Of a stretch of DNA of 64,000 nucleotides, positions 16,790-25,445 are shown piece by piece. The notes below the pieces were generated by a model that was given only the letters and a program-made list of their open reading frames with translations, was not told where the DNA came from and searched no databases. This DNA is from Pseudanabaena sp. PCC 6802 (GTDB lineage: Bacteria > Cyanobacteriota > Cyanobacteriia > Pseudanabaenales > Pseudanabaenaceae): the NCBI RefSeq assembly GCF_000332175.1, contig NZ_KB235914.1, positions 1,551,368 to 1,615,367 of the forward strand. The letters are read 5' to 3'. Position numbers and translations under genes: made by a program. Position 1 is the stretch's first letter. Every line of letters begins with the position of its first letter.

Positions 16790-17263
16790 ATGAAAAAAAT
16801 CGTTGCTTCATGTCTCGCGGCGATCGCTGCGGCTCTTGCTCTAGGAAATGCACAACCCACACAAGCTGAAACCAGGTGTTGGAGGAGTGGGTCCGTCGTG
16901 CAGTGTCAGAACGTGCAGCCCTATAACAACTACCGCACGTACAGACCGTATAACAATTACCGTTACTACGCGCCTTACAACAACTACCGCACGTACACAC
17001 CCTATAACAACTACCGCAATTACACGCCTTATAACAACTACCGCACGTATAGACCCTATAACGACTATCGTTACTACAACTATAACTACAGTTACAACTC
17101 GAATCTAGCGCGACAAATCAATGCGATTTACCGTCAAGAGTTAGGACGTAATGCCGATCCAGAAGGGCTTCAACACTATCTCAATCAGTACTACTACTAT
17201 GGTTGGAGTCTGAAAGATATCCATCGCGACATTGCCACTAGCAATGAAGCCTACAATCGTTAG
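16790..17263 (+). CDS. Secreted Tyr/Asn/Arg-rich repeat protein with DUF4214-like C-terminus
   Basis: 157 residues. A signal peptide (residues 1-26, KKIVASCLAAIAAALALG...TQAE) precedes two cysteines (C30, C39). Six tandem 9-residue units PYNNYR-T/Y/N-Y-x (44-97) follow, then a Tyr/Asn-rich stretch. The C-terminal block (108-157, INAIYRQELGRNADPEGLQHYL, WSLKDIHRDIATSNEAYN) resembles the DUF4214 domain found in calcium-binding and glycan-associated extracellular proteins. It is probably exported to the periplasm or cell surface; function unknown. Start ATG 16790 after AGGATAAGGCA. Repeat number may vary between strains. Confidence 0.8.
   Translation: MKKIVASCLAAIAAALALGNAQPTQAETRCWRSGSVVQCQNVQPYNNYRTYRPYNNYRYYAPYNNYRTYTPYNNYRNYTPYNNYRTYRPYNDYRYYNYNYSYNSNLARQINAIYRQELGRNADPEGLQHYLNQYYYYGWSLKDIHRDIATSNEAYNR
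16919..17080 (+). repeat. Six 27-bp tandem coding repeats (PYNNYR unit)
   Basis: Each unit encodes Pro-Tyr-Asn-Asn/Asp-Tyr-Arg-x-Tyr-x. Units 1, 3 and 5 (RTY) and units 2 and 6 (RYY) are most alike, suggesting that a 54-bp double unit was duplicated. Confidence 0.85.
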
Positions 17264-17278
17264 GGTAGATACTACTAA

Positions 17279-17788
17279 TCAATCGGTACCTGCCCACTGC
17301 CAAGCAGGTACGCCGTTTCTCGTGCTGCGAGAAACGATCGATGGCGTATAGTTGTTTGTGTCTCTCATACCCGTCATGTCTAAAGTCAGAAATACTTGGG
17401 AATCGATCAACCTCATGCGCAAGTGGGGCGAACCGTATCCCTGAGAGTTTCTTATGCCAGCCGAAGCTCTACATGTACTGTATTGAGGTTTTAAAGCTGC
17501 TACCCAGGTCACGCTAAAGGCATCGCTGTTAGCGATCGCAAATTTCCCCGCTAACCATTGCAGGTTAGCCTGACCGCTGCGCAGATAGCCTCCTTCATAG
17601 TGCTTGCTGGTTTCGGCGATCGTAACCTGCGGCGGACAATTAGTAGTCTCTTTGTCCAGTAATTTTGACACTTGCAACACTACATTCTCAGCTTGGGATA
17701 CTAACGGATAGCAACAGATTAAACCTGCAATTACCAGGCTCGCAGGGAAATTTACAGGTAAATTTACAAGGATTGTCCTGAAATTCAT
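17279..17788 (-). CDS. Exported protein of unknown function
   Basis: 169 residues with an N-terminal signal peptide (LVIAGLICCYPLVSQAE, cleavage near 33). Two or three cysteines and mixed beta-rich sequence follow; no family recognised. Its ATG overlaps the TGA of the upstream histidine kinase (ATGA), so the two are translated together. That suggests a periplasmic partner or target of the kinase, which is inference. Confidence 0.75.
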   Translation of the reverse strand: MNFRTILVNLPVNFPASLVIAGLICCYPLVSQAENVVLQVSKLLDKETTNCPPQVTIAETSKHYEGGYLRSGQANLQWLAGKFAIANSDAFSVTWVAALKPQYSTCRASAGIRNSQGYGSPHLRMRLIDSQVFLTLDMTGMRDTNNYTPSIVSRSTRNGVPAWQWAGTD

Positions 17789-19110
17789 TGAGATACATCG
17801 CTCCTTGGCAAATAAAAACTGACAACTGTTCCCATCTCCTCAGAGGATTGGATGGATAGATCGCCTCCATGAGCGATGACTATACTTTGCACGATACCTA
17901 ACCCCAAACCAGTTCCAGAGGGCTTAGTGGAATAGAATGGTTCGGTTAACTTAGGAATTACTTCCGGTGGAATGGGAGTACCTCCATTATGAACTTTCAC
18001 GTATATTCGATCTGGTGCAGATCGATCGTCAATCTCCCACCGCACGGTATTTCCGACCGCGATCGCCTCGCACGCATTATTTATCAAGTTTACAAATATC
18101 TGCTTTAGCTTGTCACGGTCACCATCGACAACAACCTCAGAGGATGCAGGGATAAACTCAATTTGCCGATCCTGGGCAGATGGTAGTGCGCGAATAGAAT
18201 CTACCATTTCCGCGATGAATTTATTCAACTCTATTTCTACCATCTGGAGGGTGGGTTGCTTGGCATAATTGAGAATTTCATCTAAAAGACGCTTGAGGCG
18301 ATCGCCCTCGTCCAAGGAAAGTTCGAGGCGCATTTGTGCTGCTTCTGGCAACTCCAAGCGCTTAAATGAATTTAATCCCAATAGTATCGTAGTGAGGGGA
18401 TTTCGTACTTCATGGACGATTTTGGCAGCCAGACCGCCAATTTCAGCTAAGCGTTCCAGACTGCGGCGCAATTCCGCCGTGCGCTGTTCGACCATCTCTT
18501 CTAAGTGAGCGTTCACTTCCATTAATTGAGCCTGAGCGGCTTGCAGTTGAGCCGTGCGCTTGGCAACCTCTTCCTCCAGCATATGATTGAAGTTTTTCTG
18601 CTTTTGGTAGAGCAGATAATTATCCAGCGCAGTGGCAGCTCGTTCCGCAAAGATCTCGACCGTAGCGATTTCCTCTGGAGTAAATAAACGCGGCTCGTGA
18701 CAAAAGGAGCAAATGGTACCGATCGTCTCTTTTTGAGATGTGCGCAACGGCACGCCTAAATATGAGAGATAGCCTTCGGGAGCCTGACCGCATTCGGGGC
18801 GCAATCTGACATCATCCACTGCTAGGGATTGACCAGTAGTAATAACCGTGTTCGTGACCAGTCCGTGCAGATCGTAGATATGCTCGCCCTCACCCATATC
18901 TACAGTGCTTGCCATCACGCGCTCGACCCCATTTTGGCAGAGCGTGACCACCGACCAGTCCAGCGATACCAGTTTGCTTACACCCTGGGCGATCGCCTGC
19001 AAATAGTCGATTGGTTCGCCAGTGCGGTAGCTCAGATCGAGCAAAAAATCGAGAATGCGTTGCTTTTGTTGTAACTGAATATCAAGCTGGGGCGACTTCT
19101 TTAAGGCCAT
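17785..19110 (-). CDS. GAF-domain sensor histidine kinase
   Basis: 441 residues, no membrane helix. A GAF domain spans about 25-170 (SLDWSVVTLC, YLGVPLRTSQKETIGTICSF), a coiled coil 175-225 (LEEEVAKRTAQLQAAQ), and a HisKA domain has its phospho-accepting His in AAKIVHEVRNPLTTILLG near 238. HATPase boxes follow: N-box VNLINNACEA, G1 DRIYVKVHNGG, G2 GTGLGLGI. It would be cytosolic and sense a small ligand or redox state through the GAF domain. No response regulator is adjacent. The stop overlaps the start of an exported protein gene. Confidence 0.9.
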   Translation of the reverse strand: MALKKSPQLDIQLQQKQRILDFLLDLSYRTGEPIDYLQAIAQGVSKLVSLDWSVVTLCQNGVERVMASTVDMGEGEHIYDLHGLVTNTVITTGQSLAVDDVRLRPECGQAPEGYLSYLGVPLRTSQKETIGTICSFCHEPRLFTPEEIATVEIFAERAATALDNYLLYQKQKNFNHMLEEEVAKRTAQLQAAQAQLMEVNAHLEEMVEQRTAELRRSLERLAEIGGLAAKIVHEVRNPLTTILLGLNSFKRLELPEAAQMRLELSLDEGDRLKRLLDEILNYAKQPTLQMVEIELNKFIAEMVDSIRALPSAQDRQIEFIPASSEVVVDGDRDKLKQIFVNLINNACEAIAVGNTVRWEIDDRSAPDRIYVKVHNGGTPIPPEVIPKLTEPFYSTKPSGTGLGLGIVQSIVIAHGGDLSIQSSEEMGTVVSFYLPRSDVSQ

Positions 19111-19180
19111 AGTAAAGTGGGTGTTCGATTGTTACTGAATGAGGGCTTACGCAAAATCAACTTTTTTACCTACATACATT

Positions 19181-19207
19181 GTAGGGTGGGCATTGCTCCT
19201 CCTACCC
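19181..19207. repeat. GTAGGGTGGGCATTG short palindrome
   Basis: GTAGGGTGGGCATTGCTCCTCCTAC, a slightly degenerate copy of the short palindrome family (see 12501), in the 404-bp spacer upstream of the histidine kinase. Confidence 0.5.
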
Positions 19208-19380
19208 GTGGGGTCTCTGCGTAAACCCGCGTAACAGAAAAATAAGTTTTTGCTGAAAATTGGCAAAGCGTCTCTTATCAAAGTATCAGGATATTTCAGT
19301 TAACTCCTTAGATCGTCGTAATTTTTTAAGCAGGTCAGCAAGCGAAGATGGCATCAAGTTCAAGTTAACTCAATCAAAGC

Positions 19381-19483
19381 TATAGCAATCCAAAATCATT
19401 TATAGATGGGGTGCAGGGGTAGAACCCCTGCGTGGGGCGCAGCCTCCACCCCCCTTTTTCACAAATCATTTGCGATCGCTATA
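19381..19483. repeat. Palindromic element, divergent copy
   Basis: Ends TATAGCAATC and GATCGCTATA are imperfect inverted repeats. The interior holds CAGGGGTAGAACCCCTG, as in family 2. The rest of the 19111-19514 spacer shows only a short palindrome at 19181 and no gene. Confidence 0.6.
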
Positions 19484-19514
19484 GCTACAAGCCAAACAAC
19501 ATTAGGAGTCCCCA

Positions 19515-19889
19515 ATGAAACTATCTACGTTACTTGCTACAACCGCGATCGCTAGTGCCGTTACAATTTCTACCATTCCTCTCCAAGCATTTAGCCCCAA
19601 TTTAGGCCAGGTAGCAGCCCAAGAAATCAAAGTTGCTGCGGTAACGGCACAACAAAAGATCGACCAAATTATTGCCGTCAAGGGTAAACCTGGTAGCGCC
19701 GCTTTAATGCGGAAATTATATGAGAAAGATCTAACACCCATTGGGATTCAGCCCGGCGGTGCAGGCATGGTCGTCAACCTGTACAGTAAGAAAGATGACA
19801 CTACTCTCTCTCTCTGCACGACTTTCGATGTCGTCGTAGCGGTGAAGAAAGGCGCGATCGCCCAATTCGATCCTGGTGAAGTTAAGTAA
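19515..19889 (+). CDS. Small exported protein, unknown function
   Basis: 124 residues. A hydrophobic signal region (residues 2-24, STLLATTAIASAVTISTIPLQAF) is followed by a soluble part with a single cysteine (LSLCTTFDVVVAVKKGAIAQF). A helix plus strands pattern after residue 45 suggests a small folded domain, but no family is recognised. It is preceded by TTAGGAGTCCCC, a good ribosome-binding site. Confidence 0.7.
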   Translation: MKLSTLLATTAIASAVTISTIPLQAFSPNLGQVAAQEIKVAAVTAQQKIDQIIAVKGKPGSAALMRKLYEKDLTPIGIQPGGAGMVVNLYSKKDDTTLSLCTTFDVVVAVKKGAIAQFDPGEVK

Positions 19890-20005
19890 TACCAAATTCT
19901 CTAACGCAAATTAACAGATTGCTGGAAGGGCGAGCGTTCGTTCGCCCGTACGTAGATTTTTGCAGAATTGGCAACGACAAACACTTTTCAAATCAGGAGA
20001 CAGAC

Positions 20006-20803
20006 ATGAGGCTTGATGGTAAGGTCGCCCTGGTCACTGGCAGCAGCCAGGGAATCGGGCAGGGAATCGCAATCCGTCTGGCGGCTGAAGGTGCCAGCGT
20101 CATTATCAACTATCGCTCCCATCCTGAAGGTGCAGAGGAAACTCTAGCCAAGGTGGAAGCGTCAGGGGGCAAATGCTACATGGCACAGTGCCCGAAAAAT
20201 CCAGGTTATGCCATCAAAGCCGATACGGGTATGGTTGAAGACGTGCAGCGCCTGGTGATGGAGAGTGTAGAACATTTCGGCAAGCTGGATATTCTGGTCA
20301 ATAATGCGGGGATTGAGAAGCACGCTCCATTTTGGGATGTCACGGAATCCGACTACGACGCTGTCCTGAACGTCAACTTAAAGGGAGTTTTCTTTGCCAC
20401 GCAGGCAATGGTGAGACATCTGATCGCCACAAAGCGCCCTGGCAAGATTATCAATATCAGTTCAGTTCACGAGGAATTGCCATTTCCCAATTTCACGGCT
20501 TACTGCACCAGCAAAGGTGGGATGAAGATGTTAACCCGCAATCTGGCGGTTGAACTGGGGTCGCTGGGCATCACAATTAACAACGTTGCTCCAGGTGCGA
20601 TCGAAACTCCCATCAATACCAAACTATTGAACGACCCCGAAAAATTAGGTGCCCTGCTCAAAAATATTCCCCTAGGGCGGTTGGGGCAACCCCAGGATGT
20701 AGCGGCGCTTGTAGCATTCCTGGCATCGGATGATGCCAACTACATCACTGGTACCACCTTCTTTGCCGATGGCGGCCTACTCTGGAACTATCAGGAGCAG
20801 TAA
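20006..20803 (+). CDS. Short-chain dehydrogenase/reductase, glucose 1-dehydrogenase-like
   Basis: 265 residues. TGSSQGIGQG nucleotide-binding loop at 11-20, NNAG at 99-102, catalytic S152, Y166 and K170, and a C-terminal DGGLLWNYQ. The frame is open 29 codons further upstream, but AATCAGGAGACAGAC directly before ATG 20006 sets the start. Residues 57-68 (CYMAQCPKNPGY) form a short insertion not usual in the family. It would oxidise a sugar or alcohol with NAD(P). Its stop overlaps the aquaporin ATG by one base (TAATG), the head of the 20.0-25.4 kb oxidoreductase group. Confidence 0.88.
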   Translation: MRLDGKVALVTGSSQGIGQGIAIRLAAEGASVIINYRSHPEGAEETLAKVEASGGKCYMAQCPKNPGYAIKADTGMVEDVQRLVMESVEHFGKLDILVNNAGIEKHAPFWDVTESDYDAVLNVNLKGVFFATQAMVRHLIATKRPGKIINISSVHEELPFPNFTAYCTSKGGMKMLTRNLAVELGSLGITINNVAPGAIETPINTKLLNDPEKLGALLKNIPLGRLGQPQDVAALVAFLASDDANYITGTTFFADGGLLWNYQEQ

Positions 20804-21636
20804 TGAAAACTCAACGACTCCACTTGGCTGAATATGTGATTGAGGCAGTGGGTCTGGGTATCTTCATGATTTCTGCTTCTGTAGTGACAGCCCTGTTAGA
20901 ACTTCCCACATTGCCGCTGCACCAGACGATCGCCGATCCCCTCCTCCGCCGTTTGCTAATCGGCACAGCTATGGGCTTAACTGCGATCGCGATTATTTAC
21001 TCCCCTTGGGGCAAGCGATCGGGCGCGCATATCAACCCCGCCGTAACTCTGACCTTCTGGCGGCTCAAGAAAATCCAAACCTGGGATGCTTTGTGTTATA
21101 TCGCCGCCCAGTTTATCGGTGGATGGCTGGGTCTATTAATCGCGGCGATGTTACTGGGATCGGCGATCGCCGATCCAGCCGTCAACTACGTGGTGACAAT
21201 TCCAGGGCAACAGGGAGATTTGGTAGCATTTCTAGCCGAGTTCGCCATCTCATTTGGATTGATGACTTTAGTTCTGAATGTCTCCAATCGGATGCAGATA
21301 TCGCAGTATACGGGGATTTGCGCGGGTATATTGGTAGCTCTTTATATTACCTTTGAAGCCCCCATCTCCGGCATGAGTATGAATCCCGCTCGCACCCTGG
21401 CTTCTGCCCTTCCCGCTCAGATTTGGCAGGCAATTTGGCTCTATTTCACGGCTCCGCCCTTAGGGATGTTACTCGCCGCAGAAGTATATCTGCGACAGGG
21501 GCAAAAGAAGCATCAATCCCAAATATGTTGCAAGTTATGTCCGAATCAAGAAACCCCTTGTATCAGTCCCATGTGTTGCCAACAAGGGTGTGGGAAATTC
21601 CCGTCTAAAAATTCTCTATCGACGCGCCATAGGTAG
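20803..21636 (+). CDS. Aquaporin/glycerol facilitator family protein with Cys-rich tail
   Basis: 277 residues. Six membrane helices; the two half-helix motifs are HINPAVT (NPA 78-80) and SMNPARTLA (NPA 194-196). After the last helix (about 230) comes a hydrophilic tail with seven cysteines (242, 243, 246, 253, 258, 259, 263), unusual for this family and suggestive of metal or redox binding. It may pass water, glycerol, H2O2 or another small neutral solute. Translationally coupled to the SDR gene upstream. Confidence 0.87.
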   Translation: MKTQRLHLAEYVIEAVGLGIFMISASVVTALLELPTLPLHQTIADPLLRRLLIGTAMGLTAIAIIYSPWGKRSGAHINPAVTLTFWRLKKIQTWDALCYIAAQFIGGWLGLLIAAMLLGSAIADPAVNYVVTIPGQQGDLVAFLAEFAISFGLMTLVLNVSNRMQISQYTGICAGILVALYITFEAPISGMSMNPARTLASALPAQIWQAIWLYFTAPPLGMLLAAEVYLRQGQKKHQSQICCKLCPNQETPCISPMCCQQGCGKFPSKNSLSTRHR

Positions 21637-21795
21637 GGGCAGGTTTGGCTAGAAATTTTAGATTTTCACCAATAGCACTCTGGCAAAACCTTCCCCCTAC
21701 AATCTTTTGATGTTCGCCAATAGCGCTCGACCAAAACCTGAACCTATATCGACGAATCTTTTACAGAAACGAAAATTCTAATCGAGTAAACCTTT
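21637..21795. other. Spacer with imperfect direct repeat
   Basis: Two related stretches, CACCAATAGCACTC...CAAAACC (from 21668) and CGCCAATAGCGCTC...CAAAACC (from 21715), about 50 bp apart. No gene seen. Confidence 0.4.
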
Positions 21796-23274
21796 ATGAG
21801 TCAGGCTTTAAGTTCAACTGTAATCCTTGGTGGTGGTTTTGTGGGGTTATTTACCGCCCTACATCTCAGTCACCAGAACTACCCGCATGCCGTAGTTCTG
21901 ATCGATCGCCGCCGCCACTTTAACTTCAAACCTTTGCTATACGAATTGCTCAGCGGTGAGATGCATTGCGAGCAGGTCTGCCCTGCCTACGAGGAGTTGC
22001 TGCAAGGTAGCAATGTATCCTTCGTGCAGGATGGCGTGCGATCGATAGATTTACCCAATCGTCGCGCGATCTTAGACTCCGGCAAAATCTACTACTATAG
22101 CAATCTCGTTCTAGCGCTCGGTGGGAAAACCACTTACTTCGATATACCTGGCGCAGCCGCACACGCACTACCTTTTACTTCTGCTGACGAAGCGATCGCT
22201 TTGAGCCATCGCATCAAAGCTAATCTGAATCGAGCCGCCCAAAGTAACGATGATGACGAACGCCAACAACTGCTGACCGTGGCGATCGTTGGGGCTGGGC
22301 CTGCTGGAGTAGAGCTAGCCTGTACGCTCGCCGACCTCATGCCGATCTGGTGTAGAGAAGCAGGTATAAGTCCCGATCCAGCCCGTGTAGTTTTGATGAA
22401 TCGCAGCGATGAAATTCTCAAAGGAGATATCAACAGTCGCCTGCGCGATACGGCAAAATCTGCGCTCCAAAGTCGCGCGCTTCCAGTTGAATTAATCCTG
22501 AATGCCTCAGTGACGGGAATTAGCGCCAATGGCGTGGAATATCGCCAACAGGATCGAATGAATTTTCTAGCAACCGGAGCGATCGCCTGGACGGCTGGCA
22601 CTGAACCTCCGGCTTTGCTCAAGGATTTGCCGGTCGCACCCGAGCATAGAGATAAGCGAGGGCGCTTGCAAGTAACCCCCACTCTTCAACTCTTGGATTT
22701 CCCCGAGGTATTTGTTGGCGGCGACTGCGCCTTCATTGCCGACAATCCCCAACCTGCTACGGCTCAGGCAGCCTATCAGCAGGGAACGGCGATCGCAGAT
22801 AATCTCAAAGCTCTGGCGCGAGGCAATATGCCTGCTCCGGCAAAAATTACGATGCGCGGTACCTTGATGAAGTTAGGATTGGGTGAGGGGGTAGCGAATA
22901 TCTTCGATCGCATTGAGGTCAAAGGCAAGCCCGGTCACCTGATTCGAGAAGCCACATACCTGGAACTTCTGCCTACACCAACTCGCAATCTTAAAGTCAC
23001 GGCAGAGTGGTTAACCGATGAAATCTTCCATCGCCATCAACCCCATCTAGCAATCCCAGAAGATGAGTTAGGGATTGAGATCGAAGCCGATCCCGACGCA
23101 CAAAAGCGTGGGGGAGTTTGGGCGGGTGTAATGGCGATCGCGGCAGGGCTGATCCTCGCATTACCCTTAACATTACGTGCCGCGAATCCTCAACAATTTC
23201 AACAAAGTTGGGGTTGGTCGGGGTTGCCAGTTCTATTAGATCGACTGGCTCCTCCGTTACCTCCCAAATCATAA
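21796..23274 (+). CDS. Type II NADH dehydrogenase-like membrane-bound flavoprotein
   Basis: 492 residues. FAD-binding GGGFVGLFTA at 12-21, FNFKPLLYELLSGE near 42, the NAD-binding Rossmann fold VAIVGAGPAGVELA near 161, the FAD-proximal VFVGGDCAF near 310, and a C-terminal hydrophobic helix (about 440-460) for membrane attachment. NDH-2 enzymes pass electrons from NAD(P)H to quinone without proton pumping. Here it is placed to re-oxidise NAD(P)H made by the SDR enzyme; that link is inference. DoxX follows 38 bp downstream. Confidence 0.85.
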   Translation: MSQALSSTVILGGGFVGLFTALHLSHQNYPHAVVLIDRRRHFNFKPLLYELLSGEMHCEQVCPAYEELLQGSNVSFVQDGVRSIDLPNRRAILDSGKIYYYSNLVLALGGKTTYFDIPGAAAHALPFTSADEAIALSHRIKANLNRAAQSNDDDERQQLLTVAIVGAGPAGVELACTLADLMPIWCREAGISPDPARVVLMNRSDEILKGDINSRLRDTAKSALQSRALPVELILNASVTGISANGVEYRQQDRMNFLATGAIAWTAGTEPPALLKDLPVAPEHRDKRGRLQVTPTLQLLDFPEVFVGGDCAFIADNPQPATAQAAYQQGTAIADNLKALARGNMPAPAKITMRGTLMKLGLGEGVANIFDRIEVKGKPGHLIREATYLELLPTPTRNLKVTAEWLTDEIFHRHQPHLAIPEDELGIEIEADPDAQKRGGVWAGVMAIAAGLILALPLTLRAANPQQFQQSWGWSGLPVLLDRLAPPLPPKS

Positions 23275-23312
23275 ATACTAAACGAGTCTTGCCATCATAG
23301 GAGATTAAAATC

Positions 23313-23834
23313 ATGTTTAAACAGCTAATTCCTTTCCATAAGCTATCCCTCAAAAAAGCAATGACGATCAATCGCATTGTCTTAGGGATGTTCTTCTTTT
23401 TCTCAGGTGTTGCCAACTATATCAACTTTAGCGTGCCAAATGGATTCTATCAAACCGTTCTGACTCTGAAGCTGCAATTGTGGGGGCCATTTCCAGCGGG
23501 TTGGGAGGGGATAGGGCCACTTCCTGCTTTCATTGCCATTCCCTATGCCTGGCTTCTGCCTGGAGCTGAGATCGTGTTGGGATTGTTATTCGCTTTAGGC
23601 TTTTGGGTAAGATGGACGGGCTTGATTTTAATTGTGATGACGCTCAGTATTGTCCTGGCTTTTGGCATTATCCCAGCAGGTACGCTTTTCCCCAATGGTG
23701 CTGAAAGTTTCAATAAGAATATCCTATTCATGACCCTAACCTGGATATACATTGCCTACGATGTGGAAGCCAAAAAATCCCAAGCTCGTCGCCTGGCAGA
23801 GAGAACTAAACAGCTAACAGCAATGGGTTCGTAA
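23313..23834 (+). CDS. DoxX-like membrane protein
   Basis: 173 residues with four membrane helices (about 20-36, 70-88, 95-118, 133-150). The DoxX pattern is FFFSGVANYINF at the start, PYAWLLPGAEIVLGLLFALGFWVRWTGL in the middle, and a basic tail. ATG 23313 has AGGAG 8 bases upstream. Members of the family accompany quinone-linked oxidoreductases, which suits its position between NDH-2 and a GMC oxidoreductase. Confidence 0.8.
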   Translation: MFKQLIPFHKLSLKKAMTINRIVLGMFFFFSGVANYINFSVPNGFYQTVLTLKLQLWGPFPAGWEGIGPLPAFIAIPYAWLLPGAEIVLGLLFALGFWVRWTGLILIVMTLSIVLAFGIIPAGTLFPNGAESFNKNILFMTLTWIYIAYDVEAKKSQARRLAERTKQLTAMGS

Positions 23835-23885
23835 ATGATTTTAGGTAGAACCCTTATATCTTTGATTAACGAATAGGAGAAATCC

Positions 23886-25427
23886 ATGTCAAACGATCGC
23901 TACGACATCATCATTATCGGTACGGGTGCGGGTGGAGGTACCTTGGCCTATCGCTTAGCACCCAGTGGCAAGCGAATCCTGGTTCTAGAGCGCGGTGCTT
24001 TCCTACCACGCGAAAAAGCTAACTGGGATACCGTCCAGGTGTTCCACAAAGAACGCTACCACACAACTGAGGTTTGGCACGATCGCGATGGCAGCGAAAT
24101 CCACCCCGGCACGGGTTATTGGGTAGGAGGCAATACCAAAGTCTACGGCGGTGCGCTCTTTCGCTGGCGAGAACGGGATTTCGAGCGCGTCGTCCATAAG
24201 GGCGGCATTTCCCCTGCTTGGCCGCTCAAGTATCGCGATTTTGAACCCTACTACACCGAAGCGGAAAAACTCTACGAAGTTCGCGGTCAGCGCGGACTAG
24301 ATCCTACCGAACCATCCGCTAGCGAAGCTTATCCTTTTCCCCGCATCAGTCACGAGCCGCGCATTCAAGAAATTCACGACGATCTCAAAGCCAGAGGCTT
24401 GCATCCTTTCTACATTCCGCTTGCCATTAAGCTGAATGAAGTCAACCGCCGCCTTAGTGCGTGCATTCGCTGCGATACATGCGATGGATTTCCCTGTTTG
24501 GTGAATGGTAAAGCCGATGCAGATGTTAACTGCGTCCAACCTGCCACTTCGTTTGATAATGTCACTTTGCTTACTGAAGCTGAAGTCCTGCGCTTGCATA
24601 CCAGTCCATCGGGTAGAGAGGTCACCAGCGTCGAGGTTAAGCATGGCGATCGCATTACTAATTTCTCGGCTGATATTGTGGTGGTTGCTTGCGGTGCGAT
24701 TAATTCCGCCGCCCTGTTACTGCGCTCCGCTAACGATCGCCACCCCAACGGACTAGCCAATAGTTCCGATATGGTAGGTCGGAATTTTATGAAACATCAG
24801 AACGGCGCGATCGTAGGAATTACCCAAAAGGAAAATCCGACAACTTTCCAGAAAACGATGGCGATTAACGATTTCTACTGGGGCGAACCAGGATTTGATT
24901 ATCCTATGGGTCACGTCCAGCTACTTGGGAAAGTCAACAAAGATACGATCGCACTCGATGCACCTAAGTTTGCGCCTGGGATGGCTTTAGAGGAGATCGC
25001 AAGGCGATCGGTGGACTGGTGGCTGACGGCAGAGGATCTACCCGATCCCAACAATCGCGTTACTGTCAGCAATGGCAAGATTCAACTCTCCTATACCGAC
25101 AACAACTCGATGGGCTTCGATCGCCTGCTCGATCGCTGGACTGGTATTTTAAAATCGATTAATTGCGGCGATACCATCCTGCCTTGCTCCCTCTACTTCC
25201 GCAAGAAAATCCCCATCCAGGGCGTAGCGCATCAATGCGGTACCTGTCGCTTTGGCGAAGATCCTACGGATTCCGTTCTGAACCTGGACTGTCGCACCCA
25301 CGATGTCGATAATCTCTACGTCGTTGATGGCAGTTTCTTCCGTTCCAGCGCGGCTGTCAACCCCACCCTAACGATTATTGCCAATGCCCTGCGAGTAGGC
25401 GATCGCATCTTGGAACGCCTGAGGTAA
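23886..25427 (+). CDS. GMC-family FAD oxidoreductase
   Basis: 513 residues. N-terminal FAD fold IIIGTGAGGGTLAYRL (9-24) and LVLERG; HPGTGYWVGGNTKVYGGALFR near 76; a cysteine cluster CIRCDTCDGFPC near 196; and the C-terminal HQCGTCRFG and FRSSAAVNPTLTIIANALRVG blocks of the GMC_C domain. The family oxidises alcohols, sugars or choline. The Cys-rich insert resembles that of gluconate/sorbosone-type dehydrogenases rather than choline oxidases. It ends the five-gene group, 51 bp after doxX, with AGGAG before its ATG. Confidence 0.88.
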   Translation: MSNDRYDIIIIGTGAGGGTLAYRLAPSGKRILVLERGAFLPREKANWDTVQVFHKERYHTTEVWHDRDGSEIHPGTGYWVGGNTKVYGGALFRWRERDFERVVHKGGISPAWPLKYRDFEPYYTEAEKLYEVRGQRGLDPTEPSASEAYPFPRISHEPRIQEIHDDLKARGLHPFYIPLAIKLNEVNRRLSACIRCDTCDGFPCLVNGKADADVNCVQPATSFDNVTLLTEAEVLRLHTSPSGREVTSVEVKHGDRITNFSADIVVVACGAINSAALLLRSANDRHPNGLANSSDMVGRNFMKHQNGAIVGITQKENPTTFQKTMAINDFYWGEPGFDYPMGHVQLLGKVNKDTIALDAPKFAPGMALEEIARRSVDWWLTAEDLPDPNNRVTVSNGKIQLSYTDNNSMGFDRLLDRWTGILKSINCGDTILPCSLYFRKKIPIQGVAHQCGTCRFGEDPTDSVLNLDCRTHDVDNLYVVDGSFFRSSAAVNPTLTIIANALRVGDRILERLR

Positions 25428-25445
25428 GGGAGTTGCAGGTTGATA

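Noticed and set aside
16653..17000. Minus-strand frame of 115 codons opposite the PYNNYR-repeat gene
   Set aside because: Its N-terminal half is the complement of the repeat coding region; only the last 30 residues look protein-like, without a start codon.
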